Made by a program: the position numbers and the translations under genes
Notes under the pieces: model-generated
The model's database searches: none
What the model saw: the letters and a program-made list of their open reading frames with translations, nothing else
What the model was told of the DNA's origin: nothing
Part shown: piece after piece, positions 1 to 6,828 of the stretch
How positions within the stretch are numbered: position 1 is the stretch's first letter
Layout of the letters: each line of letters starts with the position of its first letter
Source of the DNA: Comamonadaceae bacterium
Lineage (GTDB): Bacteria > Pseudomonadota > Gammaproteobacteria > Burkholderiales > Burkholderiaceae_C
DNA: 52,686 nt
Assembly (NCBI GenBank): GCA_027486255.1
Contig: JAIXPL010000037.1
Span: 1 to 52,686, forward strand
Direction: 5' to 3'

Positions 1-1218
1 ATTGAATACCGTGCGGACGGGACCATCAACCGCTCGGGACAGTGGGCTGCCGGAGACCTAGTCCAGTCTTTTGCGCTTGACCAAAGCCGCTTCCCGTTTA
101 GCTCACCTACTCAAACAGCGTCAGTTCGCCCCAGGAGTACGCCTGTCACCCCTAATGCAGAGCCTACTCGCTCCACGCTTAATCTGGCAGTCATCGCTTC
201 ACCTCCAGATTTAAACGGCGTTCTGACACTGAGCATCACGACCAACAGCGATACCGCGTCGTTGAGGGTCAATGGAGACGAAGTCGGTGGCAGGGTAGAT
301 GGGCGATATTCCGTCAATCGTTTCGCTCAGATCGGCGACAACAACTTTGAAGTGATAGCCACAGATCGTTTTGGCAACACACAAAAACAAACCATCGCGG
401 TGTCCAGGCGGGCTGCGGACAACACGGTACGCTTTGCCTCACTGAACCCCATTTCAGTCCGAGCCAGGCCAGCGACCAATGCCGTCGCCATCATCATCGG
501 CATTCAAGACTACCGTCGCGTACCCAAGGCGGAATTCGCCAGCAACGACGCACGCGTCTTTTATGACTATGCAGTTCGCGGTCTGGGTGTTCGTCCCGAG
601 AACATCAAGCTTCTGGTGGATCAGCAGGCCGATGCTCTCGAAATCTTGAGCGCTTTCAATAACTGGCTTCCGTTGAAGACCCGCAAGGGGCAGACGGACG
701 TGTATGTTTTTTTCAGCGGCCACGGCTTGCCCAGCGATGATGGCTCAAACCTCTACATGCTGCCCCACGGGGTTGATCGTCAATTTCTGGACAGAACAGC
801 CATTAAGCAGTCCGAGTTGATCGCCTCAATCCAAGCGGTGTCCCCCCGCTCCGTCACCATGTTCATGGATGCTTGCTACAGCGGCCAGATTCGTACGGGC
901 GAAACATTGTTGGCCTCTGCCAGACCGATCTCTATCCAAGCGAAAGCATCCTCTTTTCCATCGAACTTCAACGTGATCAGTGCGTCTGCGCCAGACCAGC
1001 TGGCCTCATCGAGCCCCGACCTGAAGCACGGCATCTTCTCTTACTACCTGATGAAGGGCATGGAAGGTGAGGCCGATGAGAACAAGGACGGCAACATCAC
1101 GATGGCAGAAATGCAGTCGTACCTGAAAGAGTACGTGGGCAAAAAAGCCATGTCACTCAACCGAACTCAAGTGCCACAACTCACCGGTGATCAATCAAGG
1201 GTTTTGGTTAGTAGATGA
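1..1218 (+). CDS. Caspase-like (peptidase C14) protein, 5' end missing
   Basis: The reading frame is open from the first base, so the gene starts outside the window; an internal ATG at 262 is not a convincing start. The C14/metacaspase-like fold is shown by the strand and turn VFFSGHG with the catalytic His codon at 721-723 and by FMDACYSG with the catalytic Cys codon at 874-876. Residues encoded by about 170-420 look like a beta-rich Ig-like segment just before the peptidase domain. Near the C-terminus (about 1075-1110) is a canonical 12-residue EF-hand loop, DENKDGNITMAE, suggesting calcium dependence as in other prokaryotic caspase homologues. Such proteins are often extracytoplasmic or signalling proteins; location cannot be judged without the N-terminus. 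It ends 12 bases before the remnant of a cupin gene on the other strand. The family call is firm, the function unknown. Confidence 0.85.
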   Translation: MEYRADGTINRSGQWAAGDLVQSFALDQSRFPFSSPTQTASVRPRSTPVTPNAEPTRSTLNLAVIASPPDLNGVLTLSITTNSDTASLRVNGDEVGGRVDGRYSVNRFAQIGDNNFEVIATDRFGNTQKQTIAVSRRAADNTVRFASLNPISVRARPATNAVAIIIGIQDYRRVPKAEFASNDARVFYDYAVRGLGVRPENIKLLVDQQADALEILSAFNNWLPLKTRKGQTDVYVFFSGHGLPSDDGSNLYMLPHGVDRQFLDRTAIKQSELIASIQAVSPRSVTMFMDACYSGQIRTGETLLASARPISIQAKASSFPSNFNVISASAPDQLASSSPDLKHGIFSYYLMKGMEGEADENKDGNITMAEMQSYLKEYVGKKAMSLNRTQVPQLTGDQSRVLVSR

Positions 1219-1230
1219 TTCGGGGGGGCT

Positions 1231-1347
1231 TCAACCGCGGTGGCTATCGCCGGGAGAAAACAGAAGTCTTCCTGTCTCGCCTGGATGTACCGACCAGGGC
1301 ACGGCAGACCAGTCCGTCGTCCCAAATGGAATGCCTTCCATCTTCAT
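1231..1347 (-). pseudogene. Probable 5' remnant of a DHCW-type small cupin gene
   Basis: On the minus strand an ATG at 1347, preceded by GGGAG, opens a 38-codon frame. Its first 27 residues (with IPFGTTDWSAV and HPGETGR) resemble from memory the start of the small proteobacterial 'DHCW motif cupin fold' proteins of about 110 residues. After the HPGETGR stretch the similarity stops, and the frame ends 12 residues later, so the cupin barrel with its metal site is absent. The break lies near 1265, close to the end of the caspase-like gene, which suggests a recombination or deletion joint at this point. It could also be a chance resemblance in a short frame; a protein search would settle it. Confidence 0.45.
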
Positions 1348-1430
1348 GTCAGATCTCCCGCAGTCATCAGGCCCCGATGGGACTCGCCCAGCATGGCCAA
1401 TGCGCCGGGCGCCATGATAGGCCGCAGGCC

Positions 1431-2921
1431 TTACTTGTCGTCCTTGGGGTCCGTGCGGAACAGCCGGGAAGGGTCGTTGTCCGAGGCGTTTTCCTCGCGG
1501 CCACCCGAGCTTTGGAAGTTGATCTCGACCTTGTCGGTGTCCACCACGACTTCCTTGTCCAGGAAAGCGGTCACCGTCTGCGGCACGAAGATCACGATCG
1601 CCACCAAGATCAGCTGCATCACCACCCAGGGGATGGCCCCCAGATACAGGTCCTTGGACTGCACCCTGCGTTCGATTTTGCCTTCCTTGAACAGAGTGTC
1701 CGAGATGCCGCGCAGATAAAACAGCGAAAAACCAAAAGGCGGATGCATGAAGCTGGTCTGCATATTGACTGCGATCAGTACCCCGAACCACACCAAATCG
1801 ATGCCCAGCTTATGGGCCACCGGCGCCAGCAGCGGCAGGACGATGAAAGCAATCTCAAAGAAGTCGAGGAAGAAGGCCAATATGAAGATAAAGATATTGA
1901 CCACGATGAGAAAGCCGATTTGCCCGCCCGGCAGGCTGCTCATCAGATGCTCGATCCACAGGCCTCCGCCTATCCCCTGGAAAACCAGGGAAAACGCGCG
2001 CGCGCCAATCAGGATGAAGACCACCATGGCGGTCATGCGCATAGTGGCGGTCGTGGCCGACTTCAGCAGGGCCCAACTCAAGCGCCTTTGCATGGCCGCC
2101 AGGGCAATGGCGCCAAGCGCACCCATCGCACCGGCCTCGGTGGGCGTGGCTACCGCCGTGTCGATGCCGGGCAGGCCGCCCATGCTCCCGAGCACCGCAA
2201 AAATCAGCAGGGCCGAGGGAATGATGCCGCGCAGGCACTTGGCCCACAGGGCCCAGCCGTGCAGCGTGCGCGCTTCCTTTGGCAGGCTTGGCACATCTTG
2301 CGGCCTCACCCGGCTGAGCACAAAGGTGTAGAGCGCAAACAGCAGCACCTGAATGATGGCCGGCCCCCAGGCGCCTTTGTACATGTCGCCCACCGAGCGG
2401 CCGAGCTGGTCGGCGAGCACGATCAGCGCCAGGGAGGGCGGCACCAGTTGGGTGATGGTGCCCGAAGCCGCCAGCACGCCGGTGGCATAGCGCATGTTGT
2501 AGCCATAGCGCATCATCACCGGCAAGGAGATCATGGCCATGGCAATCACCTGCCCGGCCACGGTGCCGGTGATTGCGCCCAGAATGAACCCGACGATGAT
2601 GACCGAATACCCCAGCCCACCGCGGATCGGTCCGAACAGCTGCCCCATGGAGTCAAGCATGTCCTCGGCCAGGCCGCAGCGCTCCAGGATGCATCCCATG
2701 AGGGTAAAAAATGGGATGGCCAACAGCAATTCGTTGGACAGGATGCCAAAAACATTCAGTGGCAGCGCCGACAGAAAGCCCGCAGGAAACAGGTCCAGGG
2801 CAATGGCCACCAGACCGCAGGCCACGCCCAGCGCAGCCAGGGAAAAGGCGACCGGAAAACCCAGCAGCAAAATCCCGATCAGGCCGGCAAACATCAGCGG
2901 CGGAAAAAGCTCGGCACTCAT
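1431..2921 (-). CDS. dctM: TRAP transporter large permease (DctM family)
   Basis: Encodes a 496-residue, very hydrophobic protein typical of the DctM subunit, which carries substrate and sodium across the inner membrane in tripartite ATP-independent periplasmic transporters. The N-terminal GFPVAFSLA segment and repeated glycine-rich helices fit the family. It is longer than the usual 425-430 residues because of a charged C-terminal tail that ends in an Asp/Lys-rich stretch and is probably cytoplasmic. Its start overlaps the stop of the DctQ gene by four bases (ATGA), so the two are translationally coupled. It is the last gene of the leftward catabolic set, placing it as an uptake system for the pathway substrate, though the substrate itself is inferred. 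Confidence 0.93.
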   Translation of the reverse strand: MSAELFPPLMFAGLIGILLLGFPVAFSLAALGVACGLVAIALDLFPAGFLSALPLNVFGILSNELLLAIPFFTLMGCILERCGLAEDMLDSMGQLFGPIRGGLGYSVIIVGFILGAITGTVAGQVIAMAMISLPVMMRYGYNMRYATGVLAASGTITQLVPPSLALIVLADQLGRSVGDMYKGAWGPAIIQVLLFALYTFVLSRVRPQDVPSLPKEARTLHGWALWAKCLRGIIPSALLIFAVLGSMGGLPGIDTAVATPTEAGAMGALGAIALAAMQRRLSWALLKSATTATMRMTAMVVFILIGARAFSLVFQGIGGGLWIEHLMSSLPGGQIGFLIVVNIFIFILAFFLDFFEIAFIVLPLLAPVAHKLGIDLVWFGVLIAVNMQTSFMHPPFGFSLFYLRGISDTLFKEGKIERRVQSKDLYLGAIPWVVMQLILVAIVIFVPQTVTAFLDKEVVVDTDKVEINFQSSGGREENASDNDPSRLFRTDPKDDK

Positions 2922-3487
2922 TGCAGCGGCTTTTCGTAATGCATCGTCAACTCGATGCTTCCGCGCAGCCAGAGCACCCGCTTGCCCAGCTCGCTCAAGC
3001 CCTGCAAGACCAGCAACGCAAAGCCCAAGGGCAGCAAGCTCATCGCCGGCCAGCGGATCAGACCGCCAGCATTGGGTGAGGTCTCCCCCGAGACGAACAT
3101 CTCCACCATGATCGGCCAGGACAGGTAAGTCATCAGGACCATCACCGGAAGCAGAAAAAGCAAAAAGCCGAACAGGTCGAGCCAGCCCTGCGTCCGCGGC
3201 TGCCAGCGGCCGTAGAACAAATCGACCCGCACATGCTCATTGAGTCTGAGCACCTGCGCCGCCCCCAACATCACCCCGGCGCCGAACAGATACCACTGGA
3301 TCTCCAGCCATCCGTTGGAGCTGACGTCCAGAAAAAAGCGCACCAGCGCATTAGCACCACTGATCACGCACGACAGCAGTAGCGCGTACTTGGCGATCAC
3401 GGCAAAGCCATCAGAGGTCGCGTCGATGACGCGAATCCAAAGGGGCAGGGGTGCGGTAGGGGTCGTCGATTTTTCCGGCGAGATCAT
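2918..3487 (-). CDS. dctQ: TRAP transporter small permease (DctQ family)
   Basis: A 189-residue protein with four hydrophobic segments (about residues 30-50, 65-82, 100-122 and 148-168) and a conserved central WLEIQWYLFG stretch like that of DctQ subunits of TRAP systems that use TakP-like binding proteins. DctQ packs against DctM in the inner membrane and helps receive substrate from the binding protein. It lies 46 bases downstream of the binding-protein gene and overlaps dctM by four bases. No strong Shine-Dalgarno precedes the chosen ATG; the weak purine-rich CAGGCAG is the only candidate. Confidence 0.88.
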   Translation of the reverse strand: MISPEKSTTPTAPLPLWIRVIDATSDGFAVIAKYALLLSCVISGANALVRFFLDVSSNGWLEIQWYLFGAGVMLGAAQVLRLNEHVRVDLFYGRWQPRTQGWLDLFGFLLFLLPVMVLMTYLSWPIMVEMFVSGETSPNAGGLIRWPAMSLLPLGFALLVLQGLSELGKRVLWLRGSIELTMHYEKPLQ

Positions 3488-3533
3488 GTTCTGCCTGCAG
3501 ACTCACTGGGAGGCTTGGCCTCCCAGCGAGCTA

Positions 3534-4619
3534 TCACTTGGTCACGTTGGTGAAGGTGAAGTTGTCGAGCTCGGCCTCGACCACACGGAACCAGCTGGCC
3601 TGGTCCCGCCGATACCTGAGCCAGCCGGGCAGGATGGTCTTGAACTCCGGATTGGCTTCGGCCAAGGCGTCATTGACCTCGTTGGATGCCTTGTAGGCCG
3701 CCTCCATGACCGCCTTGGGAAAGTACGACAGCTTGGCGCCGCCGCCGATCAGCCTTTTCATCGCCTCCGGGTTACGGTTGTCGTAGTCGGCGATCATCTT
3801 CATGGTCTGCTCATTGCAGGCGCATTCAAAGGCCGCTTTGAACGTTGGTGGCAAGGCCTCCCAGGCTTTGGCGTTGACCATGGCAGTGATCGAGGCACTG
3901 CCTTCCCACCAGCCCGGCGAATAGTAGTAGGGGGCGACCTTGTTCAGGCCCAGCTTGGCATCGTCGTAAGGGCCAATCCACTCGGCCGCATCGATGGTGC
4001 CTTTTTCCAGCGCCGGGTAAATGTCGGCTGCCGGGATTTGCTGCGGCACCGCACCGAGCTTGGAGATGACCATGCCGCCGACGCCGCCGATGCGCATCTT
4101 CAAGCCCTTGAGGTCAGCCACCGACTTGATCTGCTTGCGGTACCAGCCGCCCATCTGCGCGCCCACATTGCCGCAGACGAAATTGACGATGCCCATCTTG
4201 CGATAGACCTCGCGCAGCTGCGTCATGCCGCCACCGAACTGCATCCAGGCATTGTGCTGGCGAGCGTTCAAACCGAAGGGCAGACCGGTGTCAAAAGCCA
4301 GGGCCGAGTTCTTGCCAAAAAAGCCCGATGCCAGCACGTGGTTGACCTCCACGGTGCCGTTGCTCACCGCCTCCAGGTTTTGGGCGGGGGGAACCACCTC
4401 GCCGCCGGCAAAGCACTGGATGGTGAACCTGCCCTCGGTGAGCTCACCGACGCGCTTGCACAGCTGGTCGGCTGAGCCATAGATGGTGTCCAGGCTTTTA
4501 GGCCAGCTGGTGGACATGCGCCACTTGACCCCCGGGGTGCCCTGCGCCTTGGCTGGCAATGCGGCCGCAGCCACTGATCCCGCCACTGCGGCTGAACTTA
4601 GAAATTTACGTCTCTCCAT
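3534..4619 (-). CDS. TRAP transporter periplasmic substrate-binding protein (DctP/TakP type)
   Basis: The protein starts MERRKFLSS, a twin-arginine-like signal followed by a hydrophobic stretch and an AKAQ cleavage site near residue 26, so it is exported. I chose the ATG at 4619 because GAGGAG lies five bases upstream; a GTG two codons earlier would overlap that ribosome site. The body has RIGGVGGMVISKLG and a segment with KGTIDAAEWIGP followed by the tryptophan-rich PGWWEG, features of the TakP subgroup that binds small 2-oxo or related carboxylates. Mature length (about 335 residues) is normal. Gene order P-Q-M and position behind the molybdenum-hydroxylase genes suggest uptake of a pyridine carboxylate or an acid derived from it. 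Picolinate carries its carboxylate next to a ring nitrogen, a geometry like a 2-oxo acid, but ligand identity is inference. Confidence 0.9.
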   Translation of the reverse strand: MERRKFLSSAAVAGSVAAAALPAKAQGTPGVKWRMSTSWPKSLDTIYGSADQLCKRVGELTEGRFTIQCFAGGEVVPPAQNLEAVSNGTVEVNHVLASGFFGKNSALAFDTGLPFGLNARQHNAWMQFGGGMTQLREVYRKMGIVNFVCGNVGAQMGGWYRKQIKSVADLKGLKMRIGGVGGMVISKLGAVPQQIPAADIYPALEKGTIDAAEWIGPYDDAKLGLNKVAPYYYSPGWWEGSASITAMVNAKAWEALPPTFKAAFECACNEQTMKMIADYDNRNPEAMKRLIGGGAKLSYFPKAVMEAAYKASNEVNDALAEANPEFKTILPGWLRYRRDQASWFRVVEAELDNFTFTNVTK

Positions 4620-4632
4620 GATCACTCCTCAT

Positions 4633-4678
4633 AAAAAAGTGGACTTACTCGCTCGAAAAAAGTGGACTTACTGGCTCA
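4633..4678. repeat. Two-copy 23-bp tandem direct repeat
   Basis: Two adjacent copies of a 23-base unit (4633-4655 and 4656-4678) match at 21 of 23 positions; the shared core is AAAAAAGTGGACTTACT. They lie between the ribosome site of the TRAP binding-protein gene and the end of the upstream CoxS-CoxG gene. The T-rich minus-strand reading and the repeated GTCCACTTTTTT core recall the multiple end repeats of IS21-family elements, but no transposase or matching opposite end is present. A regulatory role (tandem operator in the 5' leader of the TRAP genes) is equally possible. Confidence 0.75.
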
Positions 4679-4745
4679 AATTACGCTTGCGCACTGATGG
4701 TTTTTTTGAAGTGTCAACGATGGGTTTCCAGGGGATGAATTCCAT

Positions 4746-5972
4746 TCAGCGACCGCCCATGAAGCTGCGTCGCACGCGCTCCCACAGCAGGGCCAGCAAG
4801 GAGCGCAAGGGCTGGACGGCCGCAGGCGCCGCTGCTGCAGCATCGCTGGCGCCACCCATGCGGGCCTGGACCTGCAGGCCGAAATCGGCCACCAGGCGCC
4901 GCACAAAATCCTTGACCAGCCCTGACCTGGAAAACTGCGCCAGCGGGCCCTGCAAGGTGTAGAGCATGTCCACATCCACCCGGGTGTGTCCTGAGTCCAG
5001 GGTCACCATCTGGTAGGCTATATCGCCCTGTGCGCGCGAACGGCTCAGGTTGTCTTGCCCGGCGCCGCGCAAGACCGCCCGACGCGCCTGATCGTCGCGC
5101 TCGAGCTTGGCGGCGCCCACAAAGGCGGCGGCCATAGGGCCAAATTTGATCGCGATGCGGCCTTTGACCTTCTCGCCCTCTTGCGACTCGATGGCCGCAC
5201 CGGGCAAGCAGGCCGCCACCGCCGGCAGATCGCCCATGAAGGCCCAGACCGCCTCAGCCGGGTAGGGCAGTTCGAAGCTGGCTTCGATGCGGGTGCCGCC
5301 TCGAATGGCAGCGACTTCCTGCTCCAGCGCCACAGGCTCTGCCGCCGGCGCAGTCAGCACAGCCGCCGCTGCCGTAGATGCTGCGCGACCGACCTGCGCC
5401 ATCAGGGGCATGGCTTTGATGCCCCCTTGGGTGTCCGCCACGAGCGGCGGCGCGAATTGTCCGGCGCGGGCTTGAGCGCGCAGGGCGTTGATGTCGGGGT
5501 CAGGCTCGGCGCGCAACTGCGCCAGCACGTCCAGGATGGCTGCCACGATGCCCATGTAGCCGGTGCAGCGGCACAAATTGCCGGCCAATTCCAAGCGCAC
5601 CCGGGCCTCGTCGGCATCAGGCAAGCGCAGCACAATGTCGCGGGCCGTGGCCAGCATGCCAGGGGTGCAATAGCCACACTGCAGCGCATGGTGACGGGTG
5701 AAGGCCGGGCGTAGGCGCTGCATGATTGCATCGCCGTCATAGCCTTCGACCGTGGTGACATGGCGGCCCTGGCAGCTGACGGCAAAGGTGATGCACGAGC
5801 GCACTGGCTCGCCGTCGACCAGCACCGTGCAGGCGCCGCAGACCCCGTGTTCGCAGCCCAGGTGCGTGCCAGTCAGGCGGGCGCTGTCGCGCAGAAAATC
5901 ACCCAGATGGGTGCGCGCCTCGACTTCGGCCGCAAGCCGGTTACCGTTGATGTGGAGCGTGATGGCCTTCAT
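4746..5972 (-). CDS. Molybdenum hydroxylase iron-sulfur subunit fused to a CoxG/SRPBCC domain (set 1)
   Basis: The 408-residue protein joins two families. Residues 1-155 are a xanthine-dehydrogenase-type small subunit: a plant-type [2Fe-2S] site at Cys40, Cys45, Cys48 and Cys60 (CEHGVCGAC), then an alpha-helical [2Fe-2S] domain with Cys99, Cys102, Cys134 and Cys136 (CGYC, CRC). After an Ala/Pro-rich linker of about 70 residues, residues 228-375 form an SRPBCC domain like CoxG, which in CO dehydrogenase systems helps enzyme maturation and membrane attachment. The C-terminal tail has a Leu/Trp-rich amphipathic stretch (LLALLWERV) also seen in the stand-alone SRPBCC protein at 9402-10160. Electrons would pass from the molybdenum site through the clusters to FAD in the M subunit. 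It follows the M gene by 16 bases. Confidence 0.92.
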   Translation of the reverse strand: MKAITLHINGNRLAAEVEARTHLGDFLRDSARLTGTHLGCEHGVCGACTVLVDGEPVRSCITFAVSCQGRHVTTVEGYDGDAIMQRLRPAFTRHHALQCGYCTPGMLATARDIVLRLPDADEARVRLELAGNLCRCTGYMGIVAAILDVLAQLRAEPDPDINALRAQARAGQFAPPLVADTQGGIKAMPLMAQVGRAASTAAAAVLTAPAAEPVALEQEVAAIRGGTRIEASFELPYPAEAVWAFMGDLPAVAACLPGAAIESQEGEKVKGRIAIKFGPMAAAFVGAAKLERDDQARRAVLRGAGQDNLSRSRAQGDIAYQMVTLDSGHTRVDVDMLYTLQGPLAQFSRSGLVKDFVRRLVADFGLQVQARMGGASDAAAAAPAAVQPLRSLLALLWERVRRSFMGGR

Positions 5973-5988
5973 GGGTCAAGCGGGGCCG

Positions 5989-6828
5989 TCAGGCGGTGCG
6001 AGCTGGCCAGCCGGCCTGCTCGAGCGCACGCGCTAGGCAGACAGCGTGTAATTGGTGGTCGATCGGATCGCGCTCGGGCAGTGCGGCAGCAACCGCCTCG
6101 CGCAAGCGGCTCAGGGCCAGGGTCGCAGTGCCGGGCTCGCCCAGTTCTTGGGCAAGGGCTGCAAGCAGCAGCGGCGGGCCATCGAGTGCGCCCAGGGCCA
6201 AGCGCCAGGGCGCTCCGGGGGCGATCTGACATACCGCCGCGCTGGCATCGGCAAACTCGCCGGGCTTGCGGCAGAACTTGTAATAGCCCCAACGGCCCTG
6301 GGCCATGGCGGGCACCCGTACCGCAGTGATCAACTCGTCCTGCGCCAATTCAGTGGTGTAGGCGGCCTGCATGAAGCCCTCGAGCGGGCGCTCGCGCACG
6401 CCATGCGGCGACTGCAGGCGCAGCACCGCGCCCATGACCACCAGGGCCAACACCCAGTCGGCGGCTGGGTCGGCATGGGCCAGGCTACCGCCCAGCGTGC
6501 CCTTGTTGCGGATGGCTCGGTAGGCAATGCCGGCTGCGACCTGCCGCATCGGATGCGCGGCCAGCGCCGGATGGCGACCGTCCTCGATGGACGCGTGCGT
6601 GAGCCGCGCGCCGAGCACCAACTCCTGGCCCTGCACCTCGACCGAGGTCAGGCCCGCCAGATTGGCTAGGTCGACCAGCACTTGCGGCCGGCTCAGGCGC
6701 AGATTGAGCATGGGGCCCAGCGATTGACCTCCGGCAATCAGCTTGGCTCGGCCACCGCCAGCGGCCAGCAGACGCAGCGCCTCCTGCACATCGGCAGCGC
6801 CCTGATGTTCGAAAGCGGCAGCCTTCAT
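5989..6828 (-). CDS. Molybdenum hydroxylase FAD-binding medium subunit (CoxM family, set 1)
   Basis: A 279-residue protein of the FAD-binding subunit family of xanthine dehydrogenase/CO dehydrogenase. The two flavin-binding signatures are visible: AGGQSLGP near residue 33 (usual form AGGQSL.P) and a TLGGSLAHADPAAD segment near residue 112 (usual T.GG...ADP..D). It would take electrons from the iron-sulfur subunit and pass them to an acceptor. Its ATG overlaps the stop of the upstream large-subunit gene by four bases, and the fused iron-sulfur subunit follows at once, giving the order L-M-S. Length is normal for the family. Confidence 0.93.
   Translation of the reverse strand: MKAAAFEHQGAADVQEALRLLAAGGGRAKLIAGGQSLGPMLNLRLSRPQVLVDLANLAGLTSVEVQGQELVLGARLTHASIEDGRHPALAAHPMRQVAAGIAYRAIRNKGTLGGSLAHADPAADWVLALVVMGAVLRLQSPHGVRERPLEGFMQAAYTTELAQDELITAVRVPAMAQGRWGYYKFCRKPGEFADASAAVCQIAPGAPWRLALGALDGPPLLLAALAQELGEPGTATLALSRLREAVAAALPERDPIDHQLHAVCLARALEQAGWPARTA

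Noticed and set aside
1215-2939. A 574-codon plus-strand open frame opposite dctM
   Set aside because: It is a GC-rich antisense shadow with His/Gln/Arg-rich composition; the membrane permease on the other strand explains the region.
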